From: Talinum fruticosum
Lineage: Eukaryota > Streptophyta > Magnoliopsida > Caryophyllales > Talinaceae
Assembly: GCA_021018815.1 (NCBI GenBank)
Contig: JAITYX010000007.1
Coordinates: 10,788,001 to 10,852,000 of the forward strand
Direction: 5' to 3'
DNA: 64,000 nt
Of this stretch, positions 50,901 through 63,787 are shown piece after piece. The translations under genes were made by a program, and so were the position numbers. The first letter of the stretch is position 1. Every line of letters starts with the position of its first letter. The notes beneath the pieces were generated by a model. The model saw nothing but the letters and a program-made list of their open reading frames with translations. It did not search any database and was not told where the DNA came from.

Positions 50901-51086
50901 CAACCATAATTGTTTTTCTTGTCCTATCCTCACATAGTTGTCTAAAACCGGAATCCTCTTTTAAGTTCAACTCAAAAAAATTGAAAATAAATGTGGTCTT
51001 ATAGAACTGTTTGTATTAACTGTTAGCTATTAGATATTTGTATTATCTTTTTGAATTAACTGTCTGCATTGTCTGTTTGAAGAAAA
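47972..51086. other. GATA promoter side and AT-rich spacer
   Basis: CT/GA-rich leader region to about 48480 (GA tract near 48290-48304), then AT-rich DNA. A TTAA palindromic array lies at 49531-49586. No gene is seen. Confidence 0.45.
49531..49586. repeat. (TTAA)n double palindrome
   Basis: Two perfect TTAA arrays flank a 14-base centre, so the whole stretch can fold on itself. Confidence 0.85.
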
Positions 51087-51715
51087 TGTGTTTGGTAAAA
51101 TTATCTGTTTTTAACAAAACTGTTTGGAGAAATTCCATTTATGCCTATATCTCATCTTCATTAATTGTTTTATACATTATAATTATTTTTATTACATATT
51201 CATTTTTCTTTTTAAAATTAATTAAGAATTATGTGATATATAAAATTACATTTACACCTTCTATACAATTTTAATTATCTATATCTTTTGAAGTTTATTT
51301 TTAATAATATATTCACATTTATATGACAAAACTATTTATTTATTATGATAGACTAAATTATTTGTCAAAATATAAAAAATATTAAAATAAAAAAATTAAT
51401 TTAAATATTAATAATCATCCTCCACTATTTTCTCAAAAGGGAAAAAATATGAACAAAAATAATCTCGCATAAGTGTAATTTCAATGGTAATTAACGTAAT
51501 TTCACCAAAATGTTAAGGATAATATGGTAATTTCAAGTATTAATTGTAACAAGCTCTTCCAAAAGGTATTCCAAAGAGTTTTTTTATAAAAGAGCTTTTG
51601 GATCAAAAAATTTATTCCAAAAATCTCTTTACCAAATACCCCTTTTAACTTTTTGGTTCGAGTCAAGCGGTTAAAAAGAGTTTTTCGGGGTAAAAACTCT
51701 TTGCCAAACACCCAC
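51087..51715. mobile_element. Possible non-autonomous DNA element (GTGTTTGG ends)
   Basis: Starts GTGTTTGGTAAAATTA and ends with CTTTGCCAAACACC, whose complement is GGTGTTTGGCAAAG, an imperfect inverted pair about 630 bp apart. TACCAAATACCCC near 51629 is a further related word. No target duplication could be confirmed. The left-end sequence is shared with 10951. Confidence 0.35.
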
Positions 51716-51829
51716 ATAGTCTTCCCATCTAATAGATGAAACTTCGACTTGTATAGTGTCTCGGTTTTTGGTAGCTTATTGGCTTTTAGCATAAATCTGT
51801 ATCAAGTTAATTCCTCTTTCCTTCGACAA

Positions 51830-52650
51830 CTTATTTTCCTCCAACTGAACATGAACCTCATCAACAAATTGTTCAACCAGAGGGAAACAGGAAAAGACAA
51901 CTTTTTGTTGGGTGTGGTTCAAAATTACCTAATGCTAGCCAAAGGAGGCATGATCAAGCCATACATGTCATGACTGTGCTGCAACAAGAAAAGACCAAGG
52001 CGCAAAGCAAACGGAGGGACAACAAGATGGCATGCAGTGGTCATGCCATTAGGCACACCCATGCCACCATGGCACGACCGTGCCATGTCATCTCTTGCAC
52101 ATTACTCTTTCGACTTCATTCGATTTCGCCCGCTTGGTGTGGATTGCTTGGTTTTATTTTATGTAAATGTAAGTAGAGTCATTGCAGGCCTAGGGTTGGT
52201 TTCTTTTCTATTTAAAGGAAACTTGTATACACTACGAGTGGTGTGTGTGGGTAAAAAATGTAAGGAGGCACTAGGTGAATGGATCACCCAGGTGAAAGTC
52301 CTTGGGGAAGGGCATCTCATGGTAACTCTCATCAAAAGAGAGATATAATTAGAGGGGATTCTAATTAGGAAAAGTCAATAGGAACGGTATTCAATTGATC
52401 CGTACTATTAAGAGCAAAGTGTAGTGAGATTAGGTTATCTCGGATTTTGGAAAGATTTCGGTTTGAGATCCTTCTTATATTCTCTCACAATAGTGAAATC
52501 AATTTACTTGTGTCGTTCGTGGTTTTTTCCAGCTTTGAATTTCCGCATTAAAATTCTTGTCTCCCTTCCGCATCGTTACTCTAAATTTCATATACAAAAT
52601 GAGGTTTTGAATAAGGCAAATTTCTTAACATTTTTATATCCAGGCTGCTA
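51830..52650 (+). mobile_element. Possible LTR-retrotransposon fragment or solo LTR
   Basis: Moderately GC-rich island with GGCACGACCGTGCCA-type palindromic words near 52072. An ending like plant LTRs (TCTCTCACAATAGTGAAAT, then TTGTCTCCCTTCCGCATC) lies near 52483-52575. No gag or pol similarity, no paired LTR and no target duplication was seen. Confidence 0.3.
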
Positions 52651-53804
52651 ATTCAGAATGTAAATCACTTGAAGAATCCATACATGAACCAAAAATCTTC
52701 AAGAATTTCATAATCTAGGAAATAAAAAGAGGAAACAAAAAGAGCCGAAGAAACCCTAATACATAAATCCAAGACTTTGGCTGATACAAAATAACATTGA
52801 CGCCCCTAAAAACTCCGACTAATCCTCCCTTACACCCAACAAAACATCTACTAAGTCATTATACCAACAACACAACATAGAGATGAAGGGTGAATAGAGA
52901 GGAGGGAGGGAAACTGCAAAAACTTAGACCACTGTTGTCGCCACTGACTCCGCAATCGCTCCTCTCCTCATTCAACCGCTCACCCTAGACATAAGACCCA
53001 TTGCAGGCATCTCTTTTGACCTGCAAAGACACTTGACTGTTTGATACACAGCAAGGAGCTATGACCTGACCAGACCCAACCCGAACCGACAGGAGCTTGA
53101 CCCTTCTTTATCCCCTGAACTCAGCTGGTCTCGATAAGCCCATCTTCATCTGCTTCGATTTACTCCATCACTGACACCTGCGTTTCATGTCATAGCAACA
53201 CATTAAAAGGTGGCAAGGAGAGAAACTTGATAATCTGGTAACTAAGCCAACCATTAGTCAATTAATACCACACGTTTTCCTAATCTGATCTGCTGAGAAG
53301 TTCGCAGAGCAACTCTGAAATTTTTTGTGGAGCTGTGGATTTTTTAAAAAAATTCATTTTTGAGCAGCCTGATATTAAAGATGAGGCCTAAAATTTGGAT
53401 TAAGCTCCCAGTGACATGGAGAAAGCGCCAAAACTTACATAGGACACGTTTAGATGAAGCTCCAGATCCGCTTGGATATCATAACAAAATTAACAGAGAA
53501 AAATAAACAGACCTCAACCAAGTAACGAGGATAAAGTTTCACAAACCAACTTGAAGTTGAAATGACAGGAAAACAGAGGTCAACTACCTTATGAAACAGC
53601 AAACAAGGGAACTCAAAAAGGTATAGCGGCAAAGAAAGTCTCGAAGTAATTTAAGCATAAATTATGGGGTTGTTTTTAGATATCATGAACCAGTCTCATA
53701 CTCCAAAGAGCCGAACGAGAAGGAAGTGGGTCCATAAACAATGGTGTTCTACGGTCAATTCCATAGGAGAAGCAACACCAACAGGTTAGAGTGTAGTAGA
53801 TACC
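52651..53804. other. Importin-alpha 3' flank
   Basis: Non-coding. The part nearest 53804 is presumably importin-alpha 3' UTR; nothing else is recognisable. Confidence 0.4.
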
Positions 53805-56800
53805 TCAGCCAAACTTAAATCCACCAGATGGAACCTGGGCCTCATTGCCCCACATTTGGGATCCTGCCTGGGAACCGTCGCCAGGGGGTAAAGTCTCCTC
53901 CTCCTCCTCCAACCAATACGTCTCAAGAATCTTCACTGCTTTCTCATAGATCTCATTGTTGTCATGACTCTGAAGATTTTCAATCTTTTCCAATCCCTCA
54001 GCTTCATCAATCAGCTGGGCAAAATAATTCACATCTGCATTGCTGCCCTTCTCTGCTTCGCCTACTTTTAAGATGTTCTCCAGGCCTTCTAGACAGACGG
54101 TGATGATCCTTGGATCAGGACAGACAAGGAGATCACACAATGGCTTTATGCAGCCCTGATTCACAAGGAACCTAGCATAGAAAAGGCATTAAGTAATCTT
54201 GCAGGCTCGAAAAAACAAATGGATGTACTCCAAGCGGACCATATTAAAACGGACATACTTTATTTGTTCCGGAGTACCGCCAGATGTGGCATTAGATATT
54301 GCCCAAGCAGCCTCTTTCTTTATGTCAAATTCCGCAGTTTGAAGCAAGTTTACAAGGGGTCCAATCAGACCAGCTTCTATTACACCCTAGATAACATAAT
54401 TGCAGATTCAGTTAACTCCCCAAGGAATAAAACCACAGATGATATGAGAATAAATTTAAGCCCAAGAGCCTACTCTCCAAGAAAAACCCTCATACTCTTT
54501 GTGTAACTATCTTATTTGCAGAAGGATTAAGGAAAATTACCTGTATCTGTGCCTTATTTCCAGCTGTGATGTTTGATATGGTCCAGCAAGCTTCTTTCTT
54601 GATGCTTTTCTTGTGGTTATGTGTCAACAGGCTCAACAGGCATGGCAATGCACCACTATTAATTATAATCTGCACAAAGAGACAGCAGGAAAAAAAAAAA
54701 AAGGAAAGGGAATTTAAAAAGCAATTCCAAATGAAGGTTGTAATGACAACTCTTTCTTCTCTTAGAATTGTAGAGACAGATTCAAACCAAAGTAAATAAG
54801 GGCGAAGGAAAGAAGATAGCGAAAGGAATCATCTAGATTTCAGAACCCTGAGAGTAAGTCTTGGATTTCTACTCAGCTAATCCTGAGAAAGCACTCACAA
54901 GTCCCAACCAAGTAATAAAAATGCCAACACATTCAAAAGTGAATATGTTCATTCAAAAGAAACATTTTAAGTACTTTTTGGAAGTGTGAACAACCATTTT
55001 TCTTCAAATGCTGGTTCACTTGAGAAATCAAGAAAGGAGTACTTGCTGTTATGGAGGGCTGATTATACGCTATCTAGAAAGAAACAAAAGTACAAACAGC
55101 AAGTAAACTATAACAGGATATTCAACAGTGAGGTAATTAGATTCTTTATCTACATTCTGTGAAATTTTTCATGTGTTGAATAGTAACTTTGGATGATGTG
55201 CGAAAGCAAAACAAAATTATTGTAAGTTATCTAGAGAGAAAGAAAGGTACAAAAAGCAAGTATACTTTCACAGGATATTCAACAGTGAGGTAATAGACTA
55301 TTCTCTACATTCTTATCATGTCCCATGCGTTGAATATTGAATTCAGATGATGCACAAAAGCGAAACAAAATTATTAAAAAGCCACATGACTATGGCAAAA
55401 AGTTTAGATCAAGGTTTAATGTCTATGACCAAAAGTCTAGGACTCATCGATAGCTACCACACGTCAAAGCGCACCCCAGGAATGAAAACAAGCGAGGGAT
55501 CCTGACAGAGTCTAACCTGCGTTTGGACATCATCTCCTGTTACAATGTTGCCAACTGTGCGAAGAGCAGGAATCAATACTGAAGGGGAAGGATGCCTGGA
55601 AGAGAACACAAAAGGGGAAATGTGACGCAACATGCACAGCATAAAAAAGGGGTACAAAAATGTCTTGCAGCAGCTGGTTTAACATACATGAGGAGCTCAA
55701 CCAATCGCTGGCATACACCTGCCTCAATCACAGCTTGAATTTTGTCATTTGGACCATCAGAAAGGTAAGAAAGTGCCCAGCAGGCATCTGTCAATACTTC
55801 TTCATCATTTGAATGAACGAGACGTGCTAGGGCAGGAAGTGCCGGCTTCACCTGTCATGGAAGTCCAAATAAATTGAATATCGACCACAATATAATTGAA
55901 CCCACTATCATATTAACAAGCTTAACCTGGTCAAATGGAGGCTGTGGCTTTCCTCTACAAAAGTTTGACAAAGTCCACGTGGCATTTCTGAGCATGGAAA
56001 GCTTGGAGTGCTCGTTCAATTGTGCAAGCAGTGGAATCAATGCTCCACTGCTAAGAACAAGATCACGGCATCTTGGAGAGTCACCAGCGACATTACCCAA
56101 AGCCCATACTGCCTGAATTTTGGAAAATCAAAAGGTAAGGAATATGGAACAGAAAGCGAACACTCTGCTACTCAAGAAAACAGCAATATACTTAGTATGT
56201 GACCAAATCATTTAATTAACTTCTATCCTACCTGCTCACGAACGTCATCACTTGGTGAAGAGAGTAGCTTCACAAAAATTGGAACAGCGCCATGATCAAT
56301 TACCACTTTTGTATTCTCTGAGGTCCCCGATGCGATATTTGTGAGTGCCCATGCTGCTTCAAACTATACAACAAAATCCTACTTATCATAAACATAATTG
56401 AACATATTGAGTACTCATAATGAAAAGCACGGTTAAAAACAAATCAACTTGAGTAAAGACCTGCAACTGTGGGTAGTCCTCTCTTTGAAGAAACTCTACA
56501 AAACGGGGAACAACTCCGGCTTGTATGACTTCCTCAATTGGAGGGCTCCTTTCTGCAAAAGCCGACAGAAAACTCAACAGCGAACACTATTTAACACACA
56601 AATTGACAAGTACAGCCAAGACATAGTACCGAATGCCTTTCATCAAAACAATACCTATTGAAAGCAATTTCCGGAACTGTGTAGTGGCCTCTAATTGCAA
56701 TTGATTATTATCGGAATAAACCCCAGCCACCATAGTAGGCAGGCTCTCGAGCTGCAAAGATGCAAGGATACAATTTAAACTCCATAAATGAGAATAGGTG

Positions 56801-57934
56801 AAATAACAACATTAATAAAAGACTAAAATGCGGCCATCTCATAAAGGGTGATACAATCAACAATACAACTACAGTAGAGTTATAAGTTCATATTTAGCTT
56901 GAAATTTTACATCACAATTTGGACTATGTCATCATAATTGAGTACGTGTATTCTGGGATCATGAATCAGAACTCAAATAAAGCCTCCTGAATTCTCCTAA
57001 CACAAAGTTACCACATTAAGTCCAATAAATTACAAGTACAAATTCTGAAATATAACCAGAGAGTCCCATTGTTGTAATTGAATACATAAAACCTTAGCCG
57101 AATACCAACTTGAAAATGTAGTTCAACAATAACAACAAGTATCACCCAACTTTCGACCATATAGGATATAGATAATCAAACCACATAGAGAAACAAATGT
57201 AAAAAATAAATAAATAAATTGAAACAAGGCTCGGTTGAAGTGTGGAACCAGCACCAACTTCCAATGATCAAGCAATTGGGTGAATAAGCAACTTAAACAA
57301 CTAAAAATCCAGAAATGACTTCAAAACCAGGAAAGTAAGATATTACATAAAATAAAAACAAACACGAATTTATTTTCCTCTTGAAAAATCAGCTGCAATG
57401 AACAAATAATTCAAACAATTGAAATTGACGCAAACCAGGAAATCATATCTTAGTTGTTCTAGGCTAATAACTTCCTCAGAGGACTTGCCATATAATTAGG
57501 TTTCACAAAAATCTAGCGCATCACATTTAGGGAAGAGATTGGGGAAAGGAGGAACTACATAAGCAACATATAGTTGAACCCTAATCTAACATAAATCTCA
57601 AAATAAAAAAACACAATATAACAATCAAAATGCACAATTAAACAAAAAAAAAAAAAGAAAAGGCAAAGGCATAAGAAACAAAAGAAATTATGGAGAAACG
57701 TAAACTGGAGAGAGAAACTGCGACCTTCTTCTCAACATTAGAGGAGTGAACAGGAGCAGGAAACTGTTGAGCTTGAAGGCCTTCACGGCGCTTCTTGAGC
57801 AGGCTTTCTTCCCTTTTACTCTTACGGATCTCCACCATGTTGTCCTCACGGCGCCGGCGCCCCTCGTCGGCATCGACTGCAACTTTGTACCGGTTCCGGC
57901 GAACCTCCGTCCGAGCATTGGGCCTCAACGACAT
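53805..57934 (-). CDS. IMPA: Importin subunit alpha
   Basis: Nuclear import adaptor: binds classical NLS cargo through armadillo repeats and importin-beta through its N-terminal IBB domain. Ten coding exons on the minus strand: 57934-57725, 56751-56655, 56552-56461, 56363-56232, 56112-55927, 55851-55688, 55595-55517, 54669-54541, 54386-54259 and 54171-53805. All junctions are GT-AG and keep frame, giving about 530 residues, the usual length. The IBB region has the basic stretch [17 protein letters not shown] repeats show the NLS-binding Trp/Asn pattern ([66 protein letters not shown]). The acidic tail ends SGGFKFG. A 5' UTR intron is likely (GTAAGT on the minus strand near 58058). No frame breaks. 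Confidence 0.96.
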
Positions 57935-59515
57935 CGTTTTACTTGGAATTTGAACTCAATCAACAGAACCAAAAACCTAAGTAGGAACAGTGAAGCTAAG
58001 CGATCAAGAGCAGGAAAGAGAAAGCTAGGAGTGAAATGAAGAAACGAAGAGCAGAGACTTACCTCAGAGGAGAGAGAGACTGAGCAAAGTGAGGAAGGGT
58101 TTGGAAGTGGAAGGGAAGGGGAGGGGAAGAAATGAGTGCAGGTGTTGCTTTTAAACCGTCGTTTTCAGTTTTTTGGAGGTGGCTGGTTAAAATAAAGATA
58201 TTTTGAAAAAGAAAACTTAATCATTAGTGATTTTCTTTTTCCTTTTAATGACCTTTATTTATTTATTTATTTTGATAAAAACTTTTAATAACTTTTATTA
58301 TAAAAGTTCTCTAGCTCAAAAAAAAAAAAAAAAAAAAAAAAACTCTGGTTGAAGCTTTAGGCTTTTGAAACATATTGATAATTGTTCCCCACGAGGGTAA
58401 AAATGCTGGTTATTGTTGAGTTATCGTTAAAATTATTAATATTATTATTTCTCATTTATTATGATTATTTTAAGTATTTTTGAGTCAAAATGTATGTAAA
58501 GTCAACCAAATTTTAATATTTTAAGTATATAAAGAAATTTATACATAATAAATTAAACTGAGTATCGTTGATCACAAATTAATCTTGTATATTATTCTCA
58601 TCGTTTTTTTCCTTACCCTCAAATAAAAATGAAGAAGGTTAAATGTTAGTCCACATATATGAGACAAGAATTGATGAGTTATGCAGCCGGTGGAGCTTAA
58701 TATGTATGGCTTAGCTGGCTTTGAATCGTGCTTGTAAGCTGTGTTTTGTGACACTTTTGTTCTGGCCATGCTCCCCTTTGCCTCAATTCTCTCTGTCTTC
58801 CATTGATAAGCATATCTATCTATCCGCCAACCTCACCATTGCAAGGGTTTGAGGTATTTCCAAGAAAAACTCAACGAGGCCCAAGAGGTATTTTTATTAA
58901 CCCATTTGGCATCTCTGTCCGCCGTTCACCGTCTCCATCCATGTTCTATTCAAGTTTAATACTATCCGCCCTCTTTATTCGGGTTTAATTTAGGTTTGCA
59001 ATAATAGAAACGAAGGTGAGGCTATATTGGGGCTCTTGGGCTGGACATGTTATTTACCACTTCCGAGTCTATTGGCCCACCGGATCTTCCTTAAATTAAC
59101 GGGTTTCGTAAATGAACTATTGAAAAAAATATTATCAATATATATCATACATTTTTTTATTTTTTTGTTTGGTAGTAGCGCTTACTCAAATCGGGTCCCT
59201 ATTTCAAGATAGATCCAATGGGCTCACCGGGCGGAGGTTGGAGGAGGTGTCAAGGCCCACTGCTCTCACCACACAATTTCCTCAAAGATGAGGAAATTGC
59301 TCCCTCCGTAATCGAACCCAATATCTATTCAAATTAGTGTGCATCCCAATATCTATTTCTGCTTTCGCTTATTCCGACTTGTTTTTACTTATTTCTGTTC
59401 GATTATGTTATAACAGTTCATTTTACCTCATTTCAACTACAATAGCTATTTCTACTTATTTCTATTTCTGCTCATTTATATTATAACAGCTATTTCTTTT
59501 GATTTTATCACTCAT
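57935..59515. other. Importin-alpha promoter and spacer
   Basis: 5' UTR and promoter of importin-alpha to about 58180, a 25-base poly(A) at 58318-58342, then AT-rich sequence. From about 59340 to 59530 pyrimidine-rich repeats of TATTTCTGCTTATTTC type, ending CAAACAGACCCTAA, suggest another MITE remnant. No gene is seen. Confidence 0.4.
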
Positions 59516-59621
59516 TTCAAACAGACCCTAAATAAAGTTCACTCATTTACAAAACAATACATTTACAATTCAAACAGACCGTAAATAACGTTCACTCATT
59601 TACAAAACAATACATTTACAA
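59516..59621. repeat. 53-bp tandem duplication
   Basis: 59516-59568 and 59569-59621 are identical except at two positions. Each starts TTCAAACAGACC and ends AATACATTTACAA. Confidence 0.9.
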
Positions 59622-59733
59622 CTTTTAGTTATCTCTGATGAAAAAAAGGGGAAAGAAAACATGTACAATTGATGAATACTTTTTCTGTGCAATAAATTTT
59701 GTAAAAAGTATATAAAATAACCCAAAATGATGT

Positions 59734-62132
59734 TTACGCAAGCCTCGCTTGTTTATAATCAAGGGCAGCCTTATATAGGGATAAAAGCATGGGCGATGCT
59801 TCAACGGTGGGATTTTGTGCAGTGACGTCGGCCAATGACTCATGAGCTGTAGGATGATCATGATGAGGTGTCGCAGGAGGAGAAGCGTAAAGGGTGGAGG
59901 CCTCTAAGACCTCTCGGCGGGTACTCTCTTGCTCTCGACAATGCCACTGAACCCGCAACATCGTGGCGTAGAGGCCAGCGGCCAGGAAGACCGTGAGGAG
60001 AGAGAAAACCCCGGCGCCGGTGAAGACACCTTCCCGGATGGTTAGGCAACTGGGCCGTGGGTTCGACCACTCATTTAGGTGCCCTGACTCCACACTTAGC
60101 CCTATCAACTGCATTATCTCTCCTACGGCAAAACATACCCTGCATATTAGACAATAGGCATCTATATATCACATATGTTGCATAAATGCATCCTCAAACT
60201 AGAGATTATAAGATGGACTTTGGGTCCGCAAGTAAAGGACGAGTAGTTAAAAAATTTGAGTTCAGATATATTGTTTAATTAATTAACGACATTCTCTTTT
60301 AAAAAACTATATACATACCGTAATATTTGAGTTCGAGATTTCTTATTAGAAAGTAGATTATTTTGAACTTTTAGGTAAGCTACATTTTTAGGATATGAAT
60401 CTCCTGATACCTCTATTTTCTTAAGGGTGGGCAACAAGCCATTTGGGCTTTAGTAGATTATTTTGAACATGTATATTGTGGGTCTTAGAGATCAACTATA
60501 TGTTCTATCAAGAATTCATTGATAGTGACCCAAATTACCAGAAAAACATTAATCTACAGTATTTTTTAAAAAATTTGGGTTTCGCAGATCCCTTGATTAT
60601 AATGGTGAAAAACAAACCTCCTTCATAAGCTGAGTTGAGTCTTAGGCTAGGTGTTTCAAGCGCAGCACCGAACTAGTTTATAAAATAACTCGGCTCATTT
60701 TCATCATAGACAAACAGTTTCACATAAAAAAATTCAAACAAAATAACACAAGAGAAAGAAAACGCTTGTGGTTGCGAGAATATGTTCTACAAAAAGTTCT
60801 TATTATCATTATATGCTTTAATATCACGTTATTCACGTAACACCAATACATATTTCATGAAAGACAGAAAGTATAAGTAGAGAGATGATGAAACAACCTT
60901 ATCATTCTAAAATTATAATAGTGATCACCAATCAAATCTTTACAAAGGGTCATTGAAAACTTTATGAAAGGAGAAAAAAAAGTATGTACCATCACACGTC
61001 AATAATGTGTCAACAATAATGTCTAGTGGTAGCCCTGAGAAACCTTCAATTCATGTCTCAACACCGAATATGATAGCTACCAAACTAAATAATTATACAA
61101 TGCATGAAAAAAAAACCAACAAATAATTCCTAATTTATCCTACCTTCATTTCTTAGAAACAGAACAACCATAGCTATTATTTTCTTTTAAAATTGGTGAA
61201 TTAATGTAAAACATTTTAAGAAATTAAATAATTTTTACGTTATTTGTTATTATCATCGGATCATATATAAAACCAACACTGAAACTTTCCAACACATATG
61301 ATTTAATTAATTAAAATTCATAATATTATTCGGATGATATAATTTTTTTATAAATTATGTCATAGTGTTGGGTTTATAAATTCAAGATATTTTATAAACT
61401 CAAGCCATTTTTATAATTTTCTTTTTCAAAAAATACTAGATTCGCTTCCATAAAGTATATACATCGTGTCACTCGGTCCATGTTATATTGGTTTGATTTA
61501 ATTCCTATCAAAATTGCCCAAAATTGATTAAAAAAGAGAAAAATTGAGGGAGTTAATAAAAATGTAGTGATAAATAAGACATAAAAAGACTCACCAAGTA
61601 GAGAAGAAGAAAAAGGCAGCTTGCCAAGTGAGGGACTTGAGAGGCATGGAGGAGCGAGGATCTTCCCAGCTAAGAAATGTGGGAGTTTCGCTCTTACTTA
61701 ATGCCACCAACAAGAACGAATGCTGTAGAAGCATTGCCATTGCCAAGGTCACGAACGCCACCGATGCACAAATCAGCGGCACCTTCCCGCTCCCGCTGTA
61801 CACGCACTCGTAGTCCTGCCCTTTTCCGGCCTTCTGAGCACCATTGTCATTCCCCGCCACCCACACCACCTGCAAAAGCAGTTGATCGGATAGTACTGTT
61901 AGAACGCGAATCAAAACAGCATAAGGCTAAATACAAAAATATATATATATTTTGCGGGTCGTGCCTCAGAGCGAGTGGCCTCTGCAAAGAGGGAGAGGAC
62001 AAAGCAGAGGAGGCCGCAGAGGATGCAGAGGATGGTGAGGAGGGCCCCTGTTTTGCTCCCGAGGTCGAGGCCTCGAGGCCTGGGAGCCAGGTCTGCATGG
62101 GTTATGGCTGGAGATGGTCTTCTAGCCATCAT
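59734..62132 (-). CDS. DUF1218 membrane protein (modifying-wall-lignin family relative)
   Basis: Plant-specific four-TM protein of about 282 residues. Some DUF1218 members affect secondary-wall lignin; the role of this one is inferred only from family. Exons on the minus strand: 62132-61965, 61869-61595 and 60139-59734. TM1 is GALLTILCILCGLLCFVLSL followed by the family EATRSE motif. Exon 2 has YECVYSGSGKVPLICA and TM2-TM3 around SLTWQAAFFFFSTW. Exon 3 reads CFAVGEIMQLIGLSVESGH, then TM4 (AGVFSLLTVFLAAGLYATML) and a cytosolic tail. Introns 2 (1.46 kb) and the exon 2 borders are GT-AG. Intron 1 (61964-61870) appears to start GC rather than GT, next to a TA repeat. The start is one of two adjacent ATGs (62132 or 62129). 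Confidence 0.9.
60140..61594 (-). other. Large second intron of the DUF1218 gene
   Basis: AT-rich intron bounded by GTGAGT and TGCAG on the gene strand; no embedded gene was recognised. Confidence 0.75.
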
Positions 62133-63463
62133 GAGATAGATATAAAGAGAGATAGAGAGAGGTTTTTTCAGTTGAGATTTCAGTTAGTGATGGATGGAAT
62201 ATGGGGAGAGGACTGGTGTTACAGGTTTAGGAACAGAGAGGGAGGGGGGAGAGATGGGAGAATTGCTTGGAGAAAAGGTTGCTTTAGAGCAAGGAGATTC
62301 TTTGGGGAATGCTTGAGGAGAATTTAATGCTAAAGGTTTTTAAAATTAATGCCAGGAAGATGTTCATTTATTCTAGAATATATGCTTTTTTTTTTTGTGC
62401 CTTTGTTTAATTTTCATGTAATATTTATATATTTTTGATAAATTAAGGACTTTGAAAGGGAAAGAATTCCAACCTAATGGGACATCCTCAATACAAGGAT
62501 TCTTATTGGTATATCCAAAACTAAAAACAATAAAATTAATAAGCTATCATTTGATCTAACTTGTTCGAATAAAATATTGAATAATGTATAAATCGATATT
62601 ATTATGTGTTCAACTAAATTTATAATTATTACAGTTGAATTTATAACTGCAAAATAATTAGAAATTCACGTAAATTTATATTTTAAAATTGAGAATAATA
62701 AAACCTGTTGATATGTTAGTATGTATATTTATAAAGTATGTATGTTATTTATTTTTCATAAAGTTGGTGAAGCAAAGACATTAGCAATAAAGCTCTACCA
62801 TTATAAGTGGCAATGTATAAAAATCAATCATTAATCACCTACCAATCTATGTGATCATGTACTCCATAATCCATTATTTAACAAATTTAATCTCTTTTTT
62901 TTCAATAAAATTAATTTTTAAAAAGATTCGTGAATCGTGATCTTCAACCAGCTTTTCTAGACGAAGTTTTCGCCAACACTCGCAGTTGAACAAAAAATAA
63001 AATAAAAATTTTCAAGCATGGTTGTATTTAATTTTTTTGCCAACCAACCCTTTTTTAAATTTTTTTAATTGAAAAAACAGTATTCAACGAAAGGATACTC
63101 TTAAAATAAATATAATTTGGGAAGGTCACAAACCTGAAAAAGGTTCACTTACCAACTTAAGCATCAGCCTGGAAATAGCCAATTTGACTTGCAAAAATTT
63201 ATATAAAATTTAATTGAATGTTTGAATTTATCGTTTTTTCTTAATTTGTCACTACTAGATAGTACGGGTACACCGTCTAGGATTAGTATATACTCTCATC
63301 GTCTAACAATGTTCAAGTACGGTAATGAAATTATTCATACTCATCTTTAGTTATATATAAAGTAAACGAAGAACAACATAGGTATATATATGAACAGTTT
63401 TATTGAATGCTTAAACATTTTTTTGAAAAAGAAATGAAGGGATAGTTATTATAAAACAAATCT
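62133..63463. other. DUF1218 promoter and AT-rich spacer
   Basis: GA-rich leader to about 62260, then AT-rich DNA with no coding signal. Confidence 0.4.
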
Positions 63464-63787
63464 TCATACATGCAATATAAACCGCCAAAGGATAGCAAAA
63501 ACCGCTAAGAGTAAGTAAGTCTTAAGATCAAGTGTAGCAGGCAAACAAAAAGATCGTGTAACTTGACAGGTGCAAGCAGACAGCCATCCGTTCCCGTGGT
63601 TTATAGTTACTAACGATTCTTTCGTCCCAATCCATATGCTTTGGTGGGTCTTCTTTTGATGCTTTAAAGGTAGGCCTTTCAGGAGTGAAAGAGAGAAGAG
63701 AGAGTAGCCCCTGTTATTAGTGCCAGAAGAACACAATAGCATACAACAGAGGAGCAAAAGGCTCACTAAACTACACACAACCATCAA
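63464..63787 (-). CDS. Unrecognised small ORF with signal-like N-terminus
   Basis: 107 codons. The N-terminus (MMVVCSLVSLLLLCCMLLCS) looks like a signal peptide or membrane segment and is followed by a basic, Lys/His-rich stretch (LKGLPLKHQKKTH). A second hydrophobic stretch lies near the end. I recognise no family. It may be a small secreted peptide precursor, part of a gene continuing beyond the window, or chance. Confidence 0.2.
   Translation of the reverse strand: MMVVCSLVSLLLLCCMLLCSSGTNNRGYSLFSLSLLKGLPLKHQKKTHQSIWIGTKESLVTINHGNGWLSACTCQVTRSFCLPATLDLKTYLLLAVFAILWRFILHV

Noticed and set aside
61677..62327. 216-codon plus-strand ORF
   Set aside because: Antisense shadow of DUF1218 exons 1-2 and the intervening intron.
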